64,000 nucleotides of DNA from Batrachochytrium dendrobatidis JAM81 (GCF_000203795.2 NW_006281100.1:360535-424534); one strand, 5' to 3'. Numbered from the stretch's first letter, positions 48,802 to 61,700 are shown. Notes: generated by a model from the sequence alone, not told the origin. Numbers and translations are program-made.

Positions 48802-50653
48802 ATGGTATCTCTTACCCAAATAATCCTTACAGCTCTGTTTGTTCGACTTTCAGGTAATTACTAGCTAATGGTTTATTATTATTCCTTGATATAAGTTCTG
48901 TTGGCAATCTATTTTGGAAATATCAAGCTATATTGTCGAGGAACTACATCTGCATCCATGCAAAATGAAACACTTGTTTTGTAGTGATCATTTATTTTAT
49001 TTGAAATAGACAGTAATTAAATATTTGCTGTGCTTTCCTACTACAAATCGATTGCTTCTTGGATTGATATGTTCAATTCTTTAACACAGCATTCATCATA
49101 TGATGCTCAATCAAACTATGGTTTTGGTTTGAAACCATCCCGTTTATTTGTTGTCATAGCCATATACTGCACGATCACCAAGTTTGATACCAGATTCATG
49201 TATTGCAATTCCAATGTTGGATTCGACTGTTTTGATGTTGTCGATACAACTGTATAAACTGATCTGTTGTACCCTAAAATACCATATAATCGCGTTCTAG
49301 TTCCAGAGAACAAGGCTGTATATTTTAGAAATGCAAGTTGTTTTCAGATCAATCACTGGCAGAAAAGCCAGTGAACTGCAAACACTTGATAAATGTGGTG
49401 TGAAATATCACTCCATAAACTGACAGGTGGTTATGCAGACACTTGCTAACGCTTTATTTTACATGAATACGACTGAATGATTATTAGCTGCTATACCCGC
49501 GGCAACTGGAGACGATCCTACCTGTGGTCCAGGTCTCGGAAGATGTGATCCTGGAGAATGCTGCTCGCAATATGGTTATTGTGATGTGACACCTGCTCAT
49601 TGCGGTGTAGGCTGTCAGCCTGCATTTGGTGTATGCAAGAATACCCCAACTTCAACATCTCGACCCAAACCAAGCCCAACGCCTAAAAAGCTTCCAGAAT
49701 CACCAGATTCAACTTGTGGTCAGGCTGCCGGCTACAGATGCGCTCAGGGTGATTGCTGTTCGCAGTACAATTTTTGTGGAAACACTGCTGCTCATTGCGG
49801 AGCTGGATGCCAGTCCGCGTTTGGAACGTGTAAATCTCCAACTCGGTCCAGCTCTAAAGGTGGACCGACTCCTGCACCTACTTCTTCATTCCCCATCCCT
49901 GATCCCAAGTTGTCTGCTCCTGTCATCACTACTTGCAAGAGTCCAAAACAATTTGCCCTGACTTTTGATGATGGACCGACCAGCAATGTCTCTGCTATTT
50001 TGGATATGCTTAAAGACAACAATGTCAAAGCAACCTTCTTCGTGAATGGCAACAACTTTGCAGATCTTACCGTTGAGCCTTATATTTCTATTCTTCGTCG
50101 TGCACACACTGAAGGACACCAGGTAATATACTTTGTATTCAATCTCACATTGTATTCAGGGTTTATTTATTAATACTCGACTGTTGATATTTACTTTAAA
50201 CATCAGATTGCCTCTCATACACTTACCCATCCCGATATGACTAAACTGAATGCAGCTCAAATGTGGGACGAAATGTCCCAGAACGATGTTTTGATCCGCA
50301 ACATTATTGGTAAATCACCCATTTATATGCGTCCACCATTTGGTAACGTAAACGCGCTTGTTCTGAGTGCCATGGCAACTTGGGGATACCAAGTAGTGAC
50401 CTGGAATATCGACTCGGCTGATTGGGAACACAATGGCAGTCCCAACATGATTGCTGAGAATGATGCTAGTTATGCCGAGGGCATGGCTGGACATCCTATT
50501 CCGGCCACACCATTCATTTCTCTACAGCACGATTTTGTTGATAATGAGATTGGCTGGGCTCGACATGTCATTACCAGGTTCAAAAAGCTTGGTTACAATT
50601 TTGTAACAGTTGGTGAATGTCTTGGCGTTCCCGCTTCCCAATGGTACCGATAA
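48802..50653 (+). CDS. Secreted chitin deacetylase with two CBM18 modules
   Basis: Exons 48802-48853, 49488-50122 and 50207-50653 give 377 residues. Exon 1 encodes a signal peptide (MVSLTQIILTALFVRLSA). Two hevein-like CBM18 modules follow at about 25-63 and 82-125, each with CCSQYxxC and HCGxGCQxAFG patterns. A Pro/Ser linker leads to the NodB domain (about 150-350) with TFDDGP, HTLTH (metal ligands), MRPPFG, WNIDSADW and LQHDF. Such enzymes convert chitin to chitosan in or near the cell wall; CBM18 expansions are known in Batrachochytrium. Intron 1 (634 nt) contains a whole mobile element copy. The 84-nt second intron is identical to that in the broken paralogue at 18068. Confidence 0.9.
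48947..49475. mobile_element. Inverted-repeat element, copy 2, inside chitin deacetylase intron 1
   Basis: Reverse-orientation copy of 47797-48321: most of 49090-49475 is near-identical to the complement of 47797-48190, while the outer left portion (48947-49085) is more diverged. The right end is TTTTACATGAATACGACTG. It ends 12 bp before the acceptor of intron 1. Confidence 0.85.
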
Positions 50654-51149
50654 AAGTATTCAAATGTAATACATATGCGCTTGTATTGTAATACTCTTTC
50701 AATTGCACTCATTGTCAAGTATGTTTTTTTAAATTGATCACAATGCCACTTTTAATAATAAAAGATGTATATCTATTTGATCACAACTCCAAATGTAACA
50801 CATTTCTCGTTTGAACATGTCTGATTATTCCATATACAATATTACTTCAAATCTTATTTTCACCAATATATAAGCCAAAATAGATTATAAACTTGTTTTA
50901 TGAATGTATTTTTATGTGCAACACTCATTCACACTGTTTCTTGGTATCATTGGGTCATCAAATGATGTTATAGTTGGTATGCAAATAGCGTGTCTAAGAG
51001 TTTTGCAATGTTGTTGACTGGTTCAAGTAGGACAATTTATCAACATGTGATTATTAAATGGATGTCAAGAAAGTCCAAAAAAACTGCTCACAGCATACTG
51101 ATCTAGGGTTAATAGTTTGGCAGTATATACTCGTTATTTTTCTGCACTC
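50654..51149. other. Gene-free interval
   Basis: AT-rich sequence between two convergent genes (chitin deacetylase and the coiled-coil protein). Nothing recognisable was seen. Confidence 0.5.
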
Positions 51150-53569
51150 TCATCCTTTTTGTCCTCGTGTATTAGGCGTAGGATCGTGCTGTGAAGAAAG
51201 ATGAGGCAAAGACAAGCTGGAATGAATTTTGATTGTAGTAGATACACTAACATCTCCGCCATACACTACTTTCTGTAAACTTCCATCGCCAATATGAGTT
51301 CCATGACTTGGCTCATCAGATGCACGCACTCGATGCTCCTTGAACAAATGGTGCATGATGCCTGGTTTACCCGACACGCTTGTATTGGGCACAGATGATC
51401 GCCTGACATTACTGAGAAACCCTGATGGAATTGAGAATCTTCTTGTTGGGTTATGAAAACCTGTAGACCAGAGAGATGCTATACGCTGCTGAGGGTTGGA
51501 GAGTTGTGTGGTTTCTTTGATGGAATCAGATGCAGTAAATGGTCTTTGCTGAGCAGAATTAGCCTGAAAAGGCAAATCCCATCCAAATATTCCATTTTAA
51601 ACAATAGCTAAAGTTAGTTCTAAAACAATGGCACTGTCCTATACAGTCATGTGTGACTTACTTTAATATGTAGAGTCTGAGAAATCGATTGATGTGGAGT
51701 CCCACCAAGCGATTGACTTCTTTTTATCTGTACAATTGTAGATACGGGAGTAATTTGGATGACTGGCATGGTATCTGCGCTAATGCCCAAACTTCCCCTT
51801 TCAAGATTTACTTTGGTATCATCTCTAAAAATCTTTCTTTGAGCTTTGATATCAATCTGCTGGTTTCTTGGCGGATCAGTTTTGATCATGAGTTTTCTCA
51901 AACTGTTCCCAAGTCTCAGGTGAATGGGCTGTCTTGATGCAGAGTGGCTTGAAGCTGCTACGATGGTCACCTTTTCCAGAAATGGCCACAATTTGACTCC
52001 ATCTGTGGATGACGCTACTGTATGATCTTGTTTTTTCCCCTGCCATTCATTTGATATATTGGATGATTCAGTGGTAAACATGGAGCCTGACTGACCAGTG
52101 TTTAGTGTATTTGATGGTCCTCCAACATGAGCAGGAATACTCGATGGATTTGAAGCAGGACGCGTCGATAAACTCGACCCGCCATCTACAGATGCATGCA
52201 TATACATTGTCTCTGATTCATTAGCCACATTTAAATGTGCTAAATTGTGATTTTCTGGTATACGAGCATCAAATGAAACAGAATGAGGCAGTCCTAACCG
52301 TTTTTTCAAAATGCAAATGAGTTGATCTCGCACTTGAACAGCCTTGTGAGAGCATGTAATGACTTGCTTTAGCATATCAATTTGTTTTCGAAGACGACCA
52401 CCTTTTATAAACTTGTTGGCAACATTGAGTCGCTGCTGAAGCTGCCCAATTTTCATAGCCATTCCAGTGATTTCTTCTGTTGTTTCTGGTGAAGAGTAGT
52501 TGTGTTGTAGAGAATAGTCTTGTTTACTGAGCAAAGGAGGTTGAGTGATGGCTTTAGTGGCATCATCAATTTCCTGGATTCCATTTTCAAGAAATAAAAG
52601 CGTCTTCATTGATTCTTTAATCTTTAGCTCCGCCTGATGCATTTCATCTTCAAATACATCATTCACCCATTGCTGATCACATATGTCAGGCAACTAGGTG
52701 ATCCCAATTGTGTGCATGAAAATTTGCAATGCCATTACAAATAGTTTTAAAATAACAAAAAATATGGTTAGTCATACTATAGAATGATTAGGAAAAAACA
52801 GTATAGTCGTTTTTAAACCATTCATCTACTAATACCATACTATCTCATTTTGGCTGGCCACATCAAAATCTGGGTAGATTCTTACCTGCTCAATTTTGCA
52901 TGCTTGACGCTGTTCGGCCAAATCCATTTGAGCATCAATTGTAGCAGTTTGACAAGATATTTGACACTGCTGAAAGTCTATAATGGATTGCAGCCGATTT
53001 ACTTTAGTATGCATGATTCGGTTTTCTTCAGTGAGGGTTGTCAGCAATGACTCTGTATTTGATAAATGTGTGGACATTTCCTCAAACGTAGCAAATCGCG
53101 ATGTGCTTTGGAAAGAGAAGCCACTAGAACTCAAGGGTTGGGACTGACAATACTCCAAGTTTGGATCTATTGGTTGAGTAGTAAAGGCGATCGGGTTGGC
53201 AACAGTGATTTCAGTGTAGCTCGCTGATGGAAATGGTACACGCTCGACGCGTGGTGTTTCTAATGCTGTATTGGTAGACAAGGGTGAGGAGATGCACTCT
53301 GGCTGAGAGAATGAACATTCAGTGGTATTTGGGGTTTGAGAGCGGTCAGGAAAGCTGTGTTCGGTAACTGACGTGGGAGTAGATGTGCTGTCTTGCAAAG
53401 AGCTGGGTATTGAAAGCACCACATTTTGATTAAGATGCGGCACTGGCACTGCCGACAAAGTATGACGCAAGACTGATGGCGGTTCGCAAGAGTGGTTTTT
53501 GGTTGTATTGGTGCTGTTGGGATTTAAATTCATCGTTGGTATCACAGATGGGTATGTATGTGCGTGCAT
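51150..53569 (-). CDS. Unrecognised coiled-coil protein
   Basis: Exons 53569-52886, 52693-51662 and 51563-51150 join in phase 0 to 709 residues. The first 170 residues are Ser/Thr/Pro/Asn-rich. A coiled coil at about 175-230 (STHLSNTESLLTTLTEENRI) and another at about 240-350 (DEMHQAELKIKESMKTLLFL, MKIGQLQQRLNVANKFI) follow, then a long disordered tail with basic patches (TRRFSIPSGFLSNVRRSS). No family was recognised; a cytoskeletal or scaffold role would be a guess. Frame continuity across both introns supports one gene. Confidence 0.7.
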
Positions 53570-53659
53570 ATATTATTCAAGGTTGAATAGATATTGTATT
53601 GCAAACTTTTAATTATCTTGGAGTCAACTCTTGTAGATTAAACATGAGAACGAGATCAA

Positions 53660-54035
53660 GTATTTATATTTCAACAACCCAATTTTGCCATATTTTGAAA
53701 ACATTCAGACAGCATCAATCAGACTACTGTTGCAGCATCTCAAAAACATGAATTCTCTAAATTACACGATTGATTTAGGTTAATGTAGACTATATAAATG
53801 AAACGCCGAGTATCGTGCTAGGACAAGACCAAACGAGTGTTGTATTGAATCGAAAGAAGCAGAAAGTTGTCCGGTAACATGGTCACGAAACACGAACGAT
53901 GGATGATCATGTCATTCGAATCAGCAGACAATTTGCTAATATTTACAAAACATCGCCAAGAATGACAATTGCAAACAATTTCTCGTTTATCTCTTCATTT
54001 TCATGCTTTTTGTTACCAACTGTAACTGCACCAGT
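53660..54035. repeat. Dispersed repeat R2, copy B
   Basis: Aligns with 3495-4030 by shared blocks (TATTTATATTTCA, a CATTCAGACAGCATC-type run, AAATTACACGATTGATTTAG, GAAACGCCGAG, AATCAGCAGACAA, TTTATCTCTTCATTTTCAT). It is shorter than copy A because of small deletions. Both copies lie upstream of the 5' end of minus-strand genes coding for Ser-rich proteins. Confidence 0.55.
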
Positions 54036-54041
54036 TCGATA

Positions 54042-54188
54042 ACTGTATTCATGCAAAATAAACTATTTGTATTTAGCTGTCAAGAAACTCGAAAAACAAT
54101 ATTGTCAATGAATTGCAGCCCATCGTTTCATGAATTGACTATTTTTATGCACTTCAACTTGTTGTTTCATTTTACGTGAATACAGCAG
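54042..54188. mobile_element. Very short inverted-repeat element
   Basis: Left end CTGTATTCATGCAAAATAAA and right end TTTCATTTTACGTGAATACAG are inverted repeats enclosing only about 100 bp, including the CTATTTTTATGCACTTCAAC block of the subgroup. An internal deletion derivative. The rest of the interval up to 54676 holds nothing recognised. Confidence 0.7.
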
Positions 54189-54676
54189 TGAATTGATAGC
54201 AAAAGGTTAGAACTGCTTGCACTGACATGGTTGTATGAGAGTATCTATTCGACAGTGTTGTGATACGCTTTTCTGCTCCTGTCCATGTAGTTTGATGAGC
54301 ATTCACTCTAGCATGGTCTTGAGCTATCAGTCAACGAATGAACTCGTCCAATTAGCCCAACATTGCTTCCAAATCAACCAGCAGACAACGCAAGTTTACA
54401 GCCAACCTAGTCTGTATTGAGAAGTTAGGATTGGGATTCTGTTGATGTGTATGCTGGATAATCATCGTTTGGCATCGAGGAGATTTATATTCTCAACACT
54501 ATTGACTGCATTCGAGTATTCCTTGAACTATTACAGCCAGATTATGTCTTGTCTAGCAAGTGACTATTATGTTCTGGTTTTAATCAGCATTGGACTGCCA
54601 TCACTCTGAATATTTAATTGCAACTTTTAGTCTCTATTATTTCTAACCAGCACTCGTCAAACCAACTTCACCTTAG

Positions 54677-55996
54677 ATGCATTTACAGTCTCAGGATCAA
54701 CAGGGATCATCAAGCCTGGTTGATGGTACAGATATTGCTGCTGTAATGGCTGCTACGGCTGCTGCTGCAAGTGCTGCTGCTAATACCACCACTGCATCAA
54801 CTGCAAATTCAAATGCTCAGGTTCATCTTATCATGCAAAATTTCTGGGCTCGTCAGCTAGAAGAAACCATCCGTACTACACCCGACTTCAAAGCCCATCC
54901 GTTGCCGCTGGCAAGAATAAAAAAAGTGATGAAAGCAGACGAGGACGTCAAGGTAGATTCATACTCAATGTTCGAGTTGCTATGCAGTATGTATGTTTGA
55001 TCATGGCAGACTAATATGGTTTCAAATACTCGATATTGTGAACTGCACTTGTCAATAACTGGACACTTTAACTAGCAAATGGTATGATTTTACTGTGATC
55101 GAGTTTGTTGATGTATACCACACCATGCATGTGCTACATACTAGGTTTAGAGCTACGGAAATTGATATTATACCTACTTTAATTGTGCCAATATTAGATG
55201 ATAAGTGCAGAAGCACCACTTATATTTGGAAAAGCATGCGAGATATTTATTCTAGAGCTGACACTCCGATCGTGGATGCATACTGAGGAAAATAAGCGTC
55301 GGACACTCCAAAAAAGCGATGTAGCTATGGCCTCGTCCCAATCGGACATGTATGATTGTAAGCATAGGATTTGCTAACAAATCAACATGAACCATAATTT
55401 ACATCTACTTTGGCATTAGCTAATTTTTCTTGACTAGTCTTGATTGATATTGTACCGCGAGATGAAGTTGTCAAAACTCATCTGCCAGTTGTAGAGGCAG
55501 CTTCGGATACTCCTGTTACTAAAGCTGCTGCATCAAAGGTATATATTTGGGATTTGGAGATATTTATTGATTGAACAGCTGTATATTTTATTTTTAATTG
55601 TAAAGGCTAATATATTAAACCATAGGAATTTCCAGTGCAGTATCCGTCATTTACAACTCAGAGTTTTAACACTGTAAGCGCTTTATATTTTTACACAAAC
55701 ATGCTTTAACTTTAGGCAGTGGCTACTTTATGGAAAGTATGTTTACACCATTGTAATTATAGGAGCAGCACCAGCCATACATGTCATTTGGCCAATCCAT
55801 TAACCAGCTTTACCAAAACCCGAGCATATTAGGACCTGATGATGGCAGCAGTCATCGAACACAGATGAATGCTCCTCATTCAAATGGTTCTTTTTGGAAC
55901 ATAGATATGCCGCCAAGGATGGGCCAGCATATTCAATATAATAACAATAATGCGGATAGCTCTGAAATAACCAATAATCATCCAAATCAATTATAA
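54677..55996 (+). CDS. HAP5: CCAAT-binding factor subunit HAP5 / NF-YC
   Basis: Five exons (54677-54952, 55198-55357, 55438-55538, 55626-55673, 55763-55996) give 272 residues. A polyalanine-rich N-terminus precedes the histone-fold core at about 53-145: [40 protein letters not shown], the [19 protein letters not shown] block, [18 protein letters not shown] and [10 protein letters not shown]. The core pairs with HAP3 (NF-YB), and the trimer with HAP2 (NF-YA) binds CCAAT boxes in the nucleus. In the QKSDVA stretch the usual AIAISKTD is MASSQSD. The C-terminal 110 residues are Gln/Asn/Pro-rich, as in activation regions. Confidence 0.93.
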
Positions 55997-56293
55997 TTGG
56001 GTAGCAGTTATTTGGTTTTGTTTGATATTCCCTATTTCTGTTGCATTTGATCTTGCTATTATTTTTTGGTAGAACTGTAGTCGCTCACTTTCCTTGGTAA
56101 ACCCCTGCTTTTTCAAAACGGCACTTATACACACGTTCCGAACGATTCATTTTGCAATTAAAATGAGTTTATCTTTCATTTGCATGAACTACTGATGTTG
56201 TACAGTTTCTACCATTCAACAAATACAAAGATTAAAAAAGTTGCTTTAATTCTTTATTTCCACAATCCCAAGCAGATACTTTTGAGATCAAAT

Positions 56294-58057
56294 CTACGTA
56301 GTAATTCCATTAGATGAAGCAGATAATACCACAGGAGTACCACCGTTTGAAGTAGCAATATCATTATGCTCAATTCTACCAACACCAAAAATTGTTTGAA
56401 CAAGAGACTCTTGTAGAAAAGGCATGCCGATAATAGCAGGCATAAAGGGACGATTTTCTGGTTCGAGTTCCATGCACGACTTGATGAGATTGTCAAGCTG
56501 GGGTGAAAAGTGAGCAGGAATTGGATCGTAAGTTCCTCTGAGAATTTTCAAAACAAGTGCGGGAAGGTTCTACCGAATAAATGATTTGTATACAATATGT
56601 CAGTACGAGTATTTGGGCAGGTTTGTAGATTGTAGTTGCAAGTACTCACATGTGCTGAAAACATTTTTTTCAAACATATAATCTCGTAAAGTACACATCC
56701 AAGTGCCCAAATATCAGATTTTTCATTGTATCTAAATAATGGCCAAGTACAGTATAAATAAGCTTGGTTTAACATTCTGACAATAAAACGCGCCAACTCT
56801 TGGAATTGGTGATGCTCAACTACTTACGGCTTTCCTTCACATAACTCGGGAGAAATATATGCAGGCGTTCCAACGACAGTTTCTGCATTGGCTGTTGCAG
56901 ACATGATTTTTGAAATACCGAAATCACCAATCTTCAATACCTTGTATTTTCCCAAACCAGATATGAGAATATTGTTTGTTTTGAGATCACGATGAAGAAT
57001 CTATCGAGCCAGCCACAAAATTGAACAAATAATTTGTTAGCCAAGTATTCAAATATCGAGGTTTTTCGACAAAGCAACATCTAATAGCTTACATTTAGGG
57101 AATGTATATGATTGAGAGCCAATGCTGTTTGACAAAAAAGATTCATAACCTCCTAATAGATGCAATTGAATGCATTAGTGTATTGATTATATCGACAGAA
57201 CGATTAGATTTGCACTATATGATCAATCAAAATCGAGCATCTACATATCGAATGACTAATCCTCATTTCAAATTAAAATATACACTTACATCGATTTCTA
57301 ACCGTTTCCCACTTGCTGCCAATTCTTCCAAGTAATCGCTCAATGTTCCACCATCAGCATACTCCATCACAATCATTAAAGTGGACGGTAGTTTTTCCTT
57401 GCGTGTAGTACTATGGTTCATATCCATTACCATCATTTTTTTCTTGTCTGTTGGTTTTCGATTTGCTTGACGAGGCTGGCTAGTACTCAAATCTCCCGTT
57501 TTATCTACACCTGCAGCGGAAGAATTTTCAGGAGATTCTAATTCCATAGTGCCCACTCCTGTAAAAGAATCATAATAGGAAATGATGTTGGGGTGACGAA
57601 GAATAGTGAGAACCTTGATCTCATTGAGCGAGGTTTGCTTTTCATCTTCGCTCATAGAAGACGTAAAAAGCTCCTTGATAACCACCGAGGAATTATCTTG
57701 CTTTCGACGGCATAAAATTGCCATACTAGTAAATGTATAGTTTCATGCATGGCATGTGTTAGAGTTTGAAAGTTGAATTCAGACAAATGCATGTATAAAA
57801 AGGGTTCATTCCATATGCTGTTCATCAAGTGCTATCGACTCTAGATAGAGCTGAACGCGCTTGGACTCGAGTATCTTTGAAACAGGATATGACTGGCATA
57901 TGGGCTCAACACTGTATTTGCATAGCATACCCTATGCAGTATAAAGTATCGTATCCATTCATAACAACTGTGCTGTAATATGGGTTAGATGATAAACTTA
58001 CCCATGAGCACCTCGACCCACCACTTTAACCTTTGTGTATTTGCTCCATTGCTCCAT
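56294..58057 (-). CDS. NEK-family protein kinase, NEK8-like
   Basis: Six exons (58057-58002, 57725-57290, 57152-57093, 57000-56828, 56731-56650, 56569-56294) give 360 residues, kinase domain only. Exon 1 gives the Gly-rich loop (VVGRGAHG); VVIKEL holds the catalytic lysine, NEIKVLTILRHPNIISYYDS is NEK-like, then ILHRDLKTNNIL, the DFG motif in IGDFGISKIM, and TVVGTPAYISPELCEGKP with YNEKSDIWALGCVLYE. A charged insertion of about 60 residues splits the N-lobe before LMIVMEYADGGTLSDYL. Family members NEK8/NEK9 act at cilia and in mitosis; the RCC1 repeats of animal NEK8 are absent. A mobile element begins about 40 bp upstream of the ATG. Confidence 0.88.
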
Positions 58058-58095
58058 TTTCTGTAATTAATGATACGTTTCAAATTAGAATTTCC

Positions 58096-58504
58096 AAGTT
58101 ATTCACGTAAAATGAAACCTAAGCAAGAGTGCATCATCATCCGCCAGCCTCAAAATGATGGGTATCACACATTCACTAGACAATATTGGTTTTTGAATTC
58201 CCTGGCAACCTTTGCTAATGTTTCTCTTGATGATTTGTATGGAATAACTTGCATTTCTGATGTGTACAATCTCGTTTCCTTGAACTAGAGTGCAAACGTA
58301 CAAGTTTTTAGAATACAACATAGATGAGTTTGGTGATCGTGCAATGCATGGTTATGCCGATAGCATAGTTTCAGTTTAAAATTATAATTTGATTGTTCAT
58401 CATATGATGAACGTTGTGCTCATTGAATTGGGAATATCAATTCAAATCTCGGTTTCTAGTAAATCCCAAAGCAAAATCAACACCAATCATTTCATGAATA
58501 CGGT
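58096..58504. mobile_element. Inverted-repeat element just upstream of the NEK kinase
   Basis: Left end TTATTCACGTAAAATGAAAC, right end TTTCATGAATACGGT followed by TA. Interior blocks match the family (CTTGAACTAGAGTGCAAACG, GATCGTGCAATGCATGGTTAT, CATCATATGATGAACGTTGT). About 409 bp. The interval to 58750 otherwise holds only the 3' flank of the ligase gene. Confidence 0.7.
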
Positions 58505-58750
58505 TATAGTTTAAGCTATGTATTGTTTTGCGCAGCCGAGTTTAAAGCAGTTCGAGTATCCCAAACACAATACAACTAAATCTTGACCCCATATCATAAC
58601 CACCAAAACAAAGTTGTAATAAAGCATGCAAATGTCTTTATTGATGTTTCAATGTTAGTTTTCATTCACAATTATAAAGCCTCGTATAAAGCAATACGAG
58701 TTAAATCAAATCGTTATGGCGTTTCTTCAAATCCGATCATTTGAGCCTAG

Positions 58751-61700
58751 TCAAAAATCGTCATCCATAAAATCATCATTTTTGTCATTGGCTTCGTTGG
58801 TATTGATGTTCTGAGCATTGTACATTTCCGCTATCTGTGAAGCAGATGTAGCCTGTTCGGGACTCTTATCATCCCTAACCCGAATAAATCTTGGAAATCG
58901 CAAACTGATTCCTTTTTGTGGATCAACAAGACCAACTGCAGCTTGATGCACAGGCGAGATAGATAGGTCAGCTGCTTTGATCTCCCAAACCTGTGTAGGC
59001 TCGAACCACACATCAGGACGCACGTTGGGTCCATCTCCAAATCTGTAGTAAGGTTTTGGTTTTGAAATAATGTGAGATTTGAATGACTCGGCCTGCTCAG
59101 CCAATGCTTCTTCAGAGAACCCAGTTCCAATTTTGCAAATGGTTTGATATTCTTCTCGATCGGGGTCAAAACACGCCAAGAGATATCCGCCATACCATCC
59201 TGTTCGTTTGCCACGACCAATAAACCCGCCAATAACTACCAAATCTAAACTATCGCCAAGTCCATTAACATAATCTTTTTTGACCTAAAAGCATGTGCAT
59301 TCAGAGTGATTTATGTTCAGCGATGTGAATACTAATAGAAGTGGATAAAATATTTACATGTCGCATTACAGAACCTTGAGCCAGTTACGCGACCGCTTGC
59401 TAGGTTCGTACGATGCTTCTTTCTCTAACGTCTTGACCATCAATCCTTCACAGTTTCCTGTAGCCCATTGGATCCATCAAAAGCAAAATTGTATGAGTAT
59501 TATGCATACCCAAATAATCATAGGCTCAAACATAAATAGATGGCAAACAAGGCACAACGCATCTATCCTACCAACGATCGAGTCATCCAAAAATATTTGA
59601 ATCTCGTCTACACTGTTTGATGTCATATGCTTGGCAAATTGAAACTGTCCATCTACTTCAACGAAATTTTCATGAAGAAGCTCTCGTCGGCGCTTTAGCG
59701 TTTCTGTAATCATAGACTGAATGACGAGAGTGTCAGTAAGATTGCTGTTTTTTATCTGCAAAGTTGTAGTCAAGCTTTATATTTACCTGTCCGTTAAGAT
59801 ACAGCAAATCAAATGCAAAAATGCAGACTTGTACTTGAACATCATCTGATTTAACATCCTATTTAAAATTATGGCAGAGCGCTACAACGTTAGACTGATT
59901 TCAAATATCTAATTGACTAATGCTGCCTCGAGTGGTGTACCTTTCGTTTTCTGGTACTCAGAACCTGAAATGGCAATATACACTCTTTCTGCACATCCCA
60001 AGCCACGGCCTCACAATCCAGTACAAATGATTTGATGTTTTCCTTGGAAGCCTACAATGAATAGTCAAAAGTATAAGGCAAAATGAAAATGGTAAAAAAA
60101 CCATGCAGTCATAAAAATGCCATACTTTGGGAATTCGCTCCAGCACCTCTGGATACTTTCCAGAAAGATTCTCGGAATTGCGTGAATAGATAATCACTTG
60201 TCCATCCTCAAGTCGGTGAATCTATTGGTGCATGGTTGTTAGCGCGCTATATATTTTTGTATTAGATCCATCCTATTGAGTAGCAAGTATAGTGCTGTCA
60301 TACCTGTGCACGCTCTCCATCATACTTGTATTCACAAGTAAACGCCATACCATCAAATCTATCCAGCACTTCAGATAAACTTTTTGTAGGGTGCGCAAGC
60401 ATTGGTTTCATTGGAATACCTATTTCAGTGCATCCAACAAAATAACATAAACATATTGATGGCTAGAAAACAACCAAAGCTTTTGTAGATACCTGGAGTC
60501 ATATGGCAATGGGTAGACAATTCTTTAAAACCATACTTTAAAAGTACAGGGATAATCGCATCGTACGAGGGAATAGCACTAGTTTTAAATATTAAACATG
60601 CATTAAAATTCAAGGTTTTCACTATATGCTTTCAGTATAAATGGTAAAAGTATTGCATGCGCTACCTATATACGCTTTTGATCATTACAGTAGCATCGGC
60701 CAAAAGTGCAGCCTTTTTTTCAGTAGACATCTTGATAGTAGCTAAAAAACGACAAGTATAAGCATATGATTAGTTTTGGAGATTAAAAACGCATGGTTTA
60801 AATATCGATTGTATACAAGGGTAGTAAATGTACTTGATTCGTTTAGTGCAGAGGCATGAGCAAGTGATGTCAACACAGTTTGTTCGGCAAGTCCAATCCG
60901 AAGTTTTCCTTCAAGAGATCTAAAAGCGTACAATATTAATACGTATAAAGGTTGACAAATCTAAATCCATTATTAGCAAATATAATAGACAATACAGACC
61001 TGATGAGATATTTGGCTTCTGATCCCTGGCATGAAACCAGCATTTTTTGAATAATATTAATCTTGCGCTGCTGAGACTATTCACAAAGAGTTGAAGATCG
61101 TTTAGCATAAATATTCAACCCCGCTCCGTAAAAATAGCATAAAAAGCAATTCAAATACCGATTGGCCAGAAATGTTACATATTTCTTTAAGAGTTTTGAA
61201 CACAGAGGTGACAGTCAATGGTTTTGGCTTGAAAAGAGTTTTTTGATATCCTTTGCTCTACACGGATGTACACGATATTTCAATCACATATTAAACCAAA
61301 TAGAAACATACACCCATACAAGATTAAATAACAGTATATTGAGCAAAACTAGCTACCTGTGCCACACTGCCAAGATCGCCAACTTGATCAATCTCAGCCT
61401 TGATACTTTTTGCGTCTCGTCCAGATGCATTAGCCAACGCCTTGATAAGTAGTGATTCGCCAATACCAAGCTCTTTTCCTTCGTATTCTGGGCAAATCTA
61501 AAACACAGCACAAATCAAAGCTGTTGATATCTGAAAACTTGACTATGCAAATTGGGTAAATATATTGCATGATTTCAATTACTTACTCGATTGATACACA
61601 GATAGACACATTCGATAAGCTGATCGGGAGATGCTACAATTACCTCGCGAAAGAAATTTGACAAAATAGATTGAATTTCCAGTCTGAATATAAAAACAAT

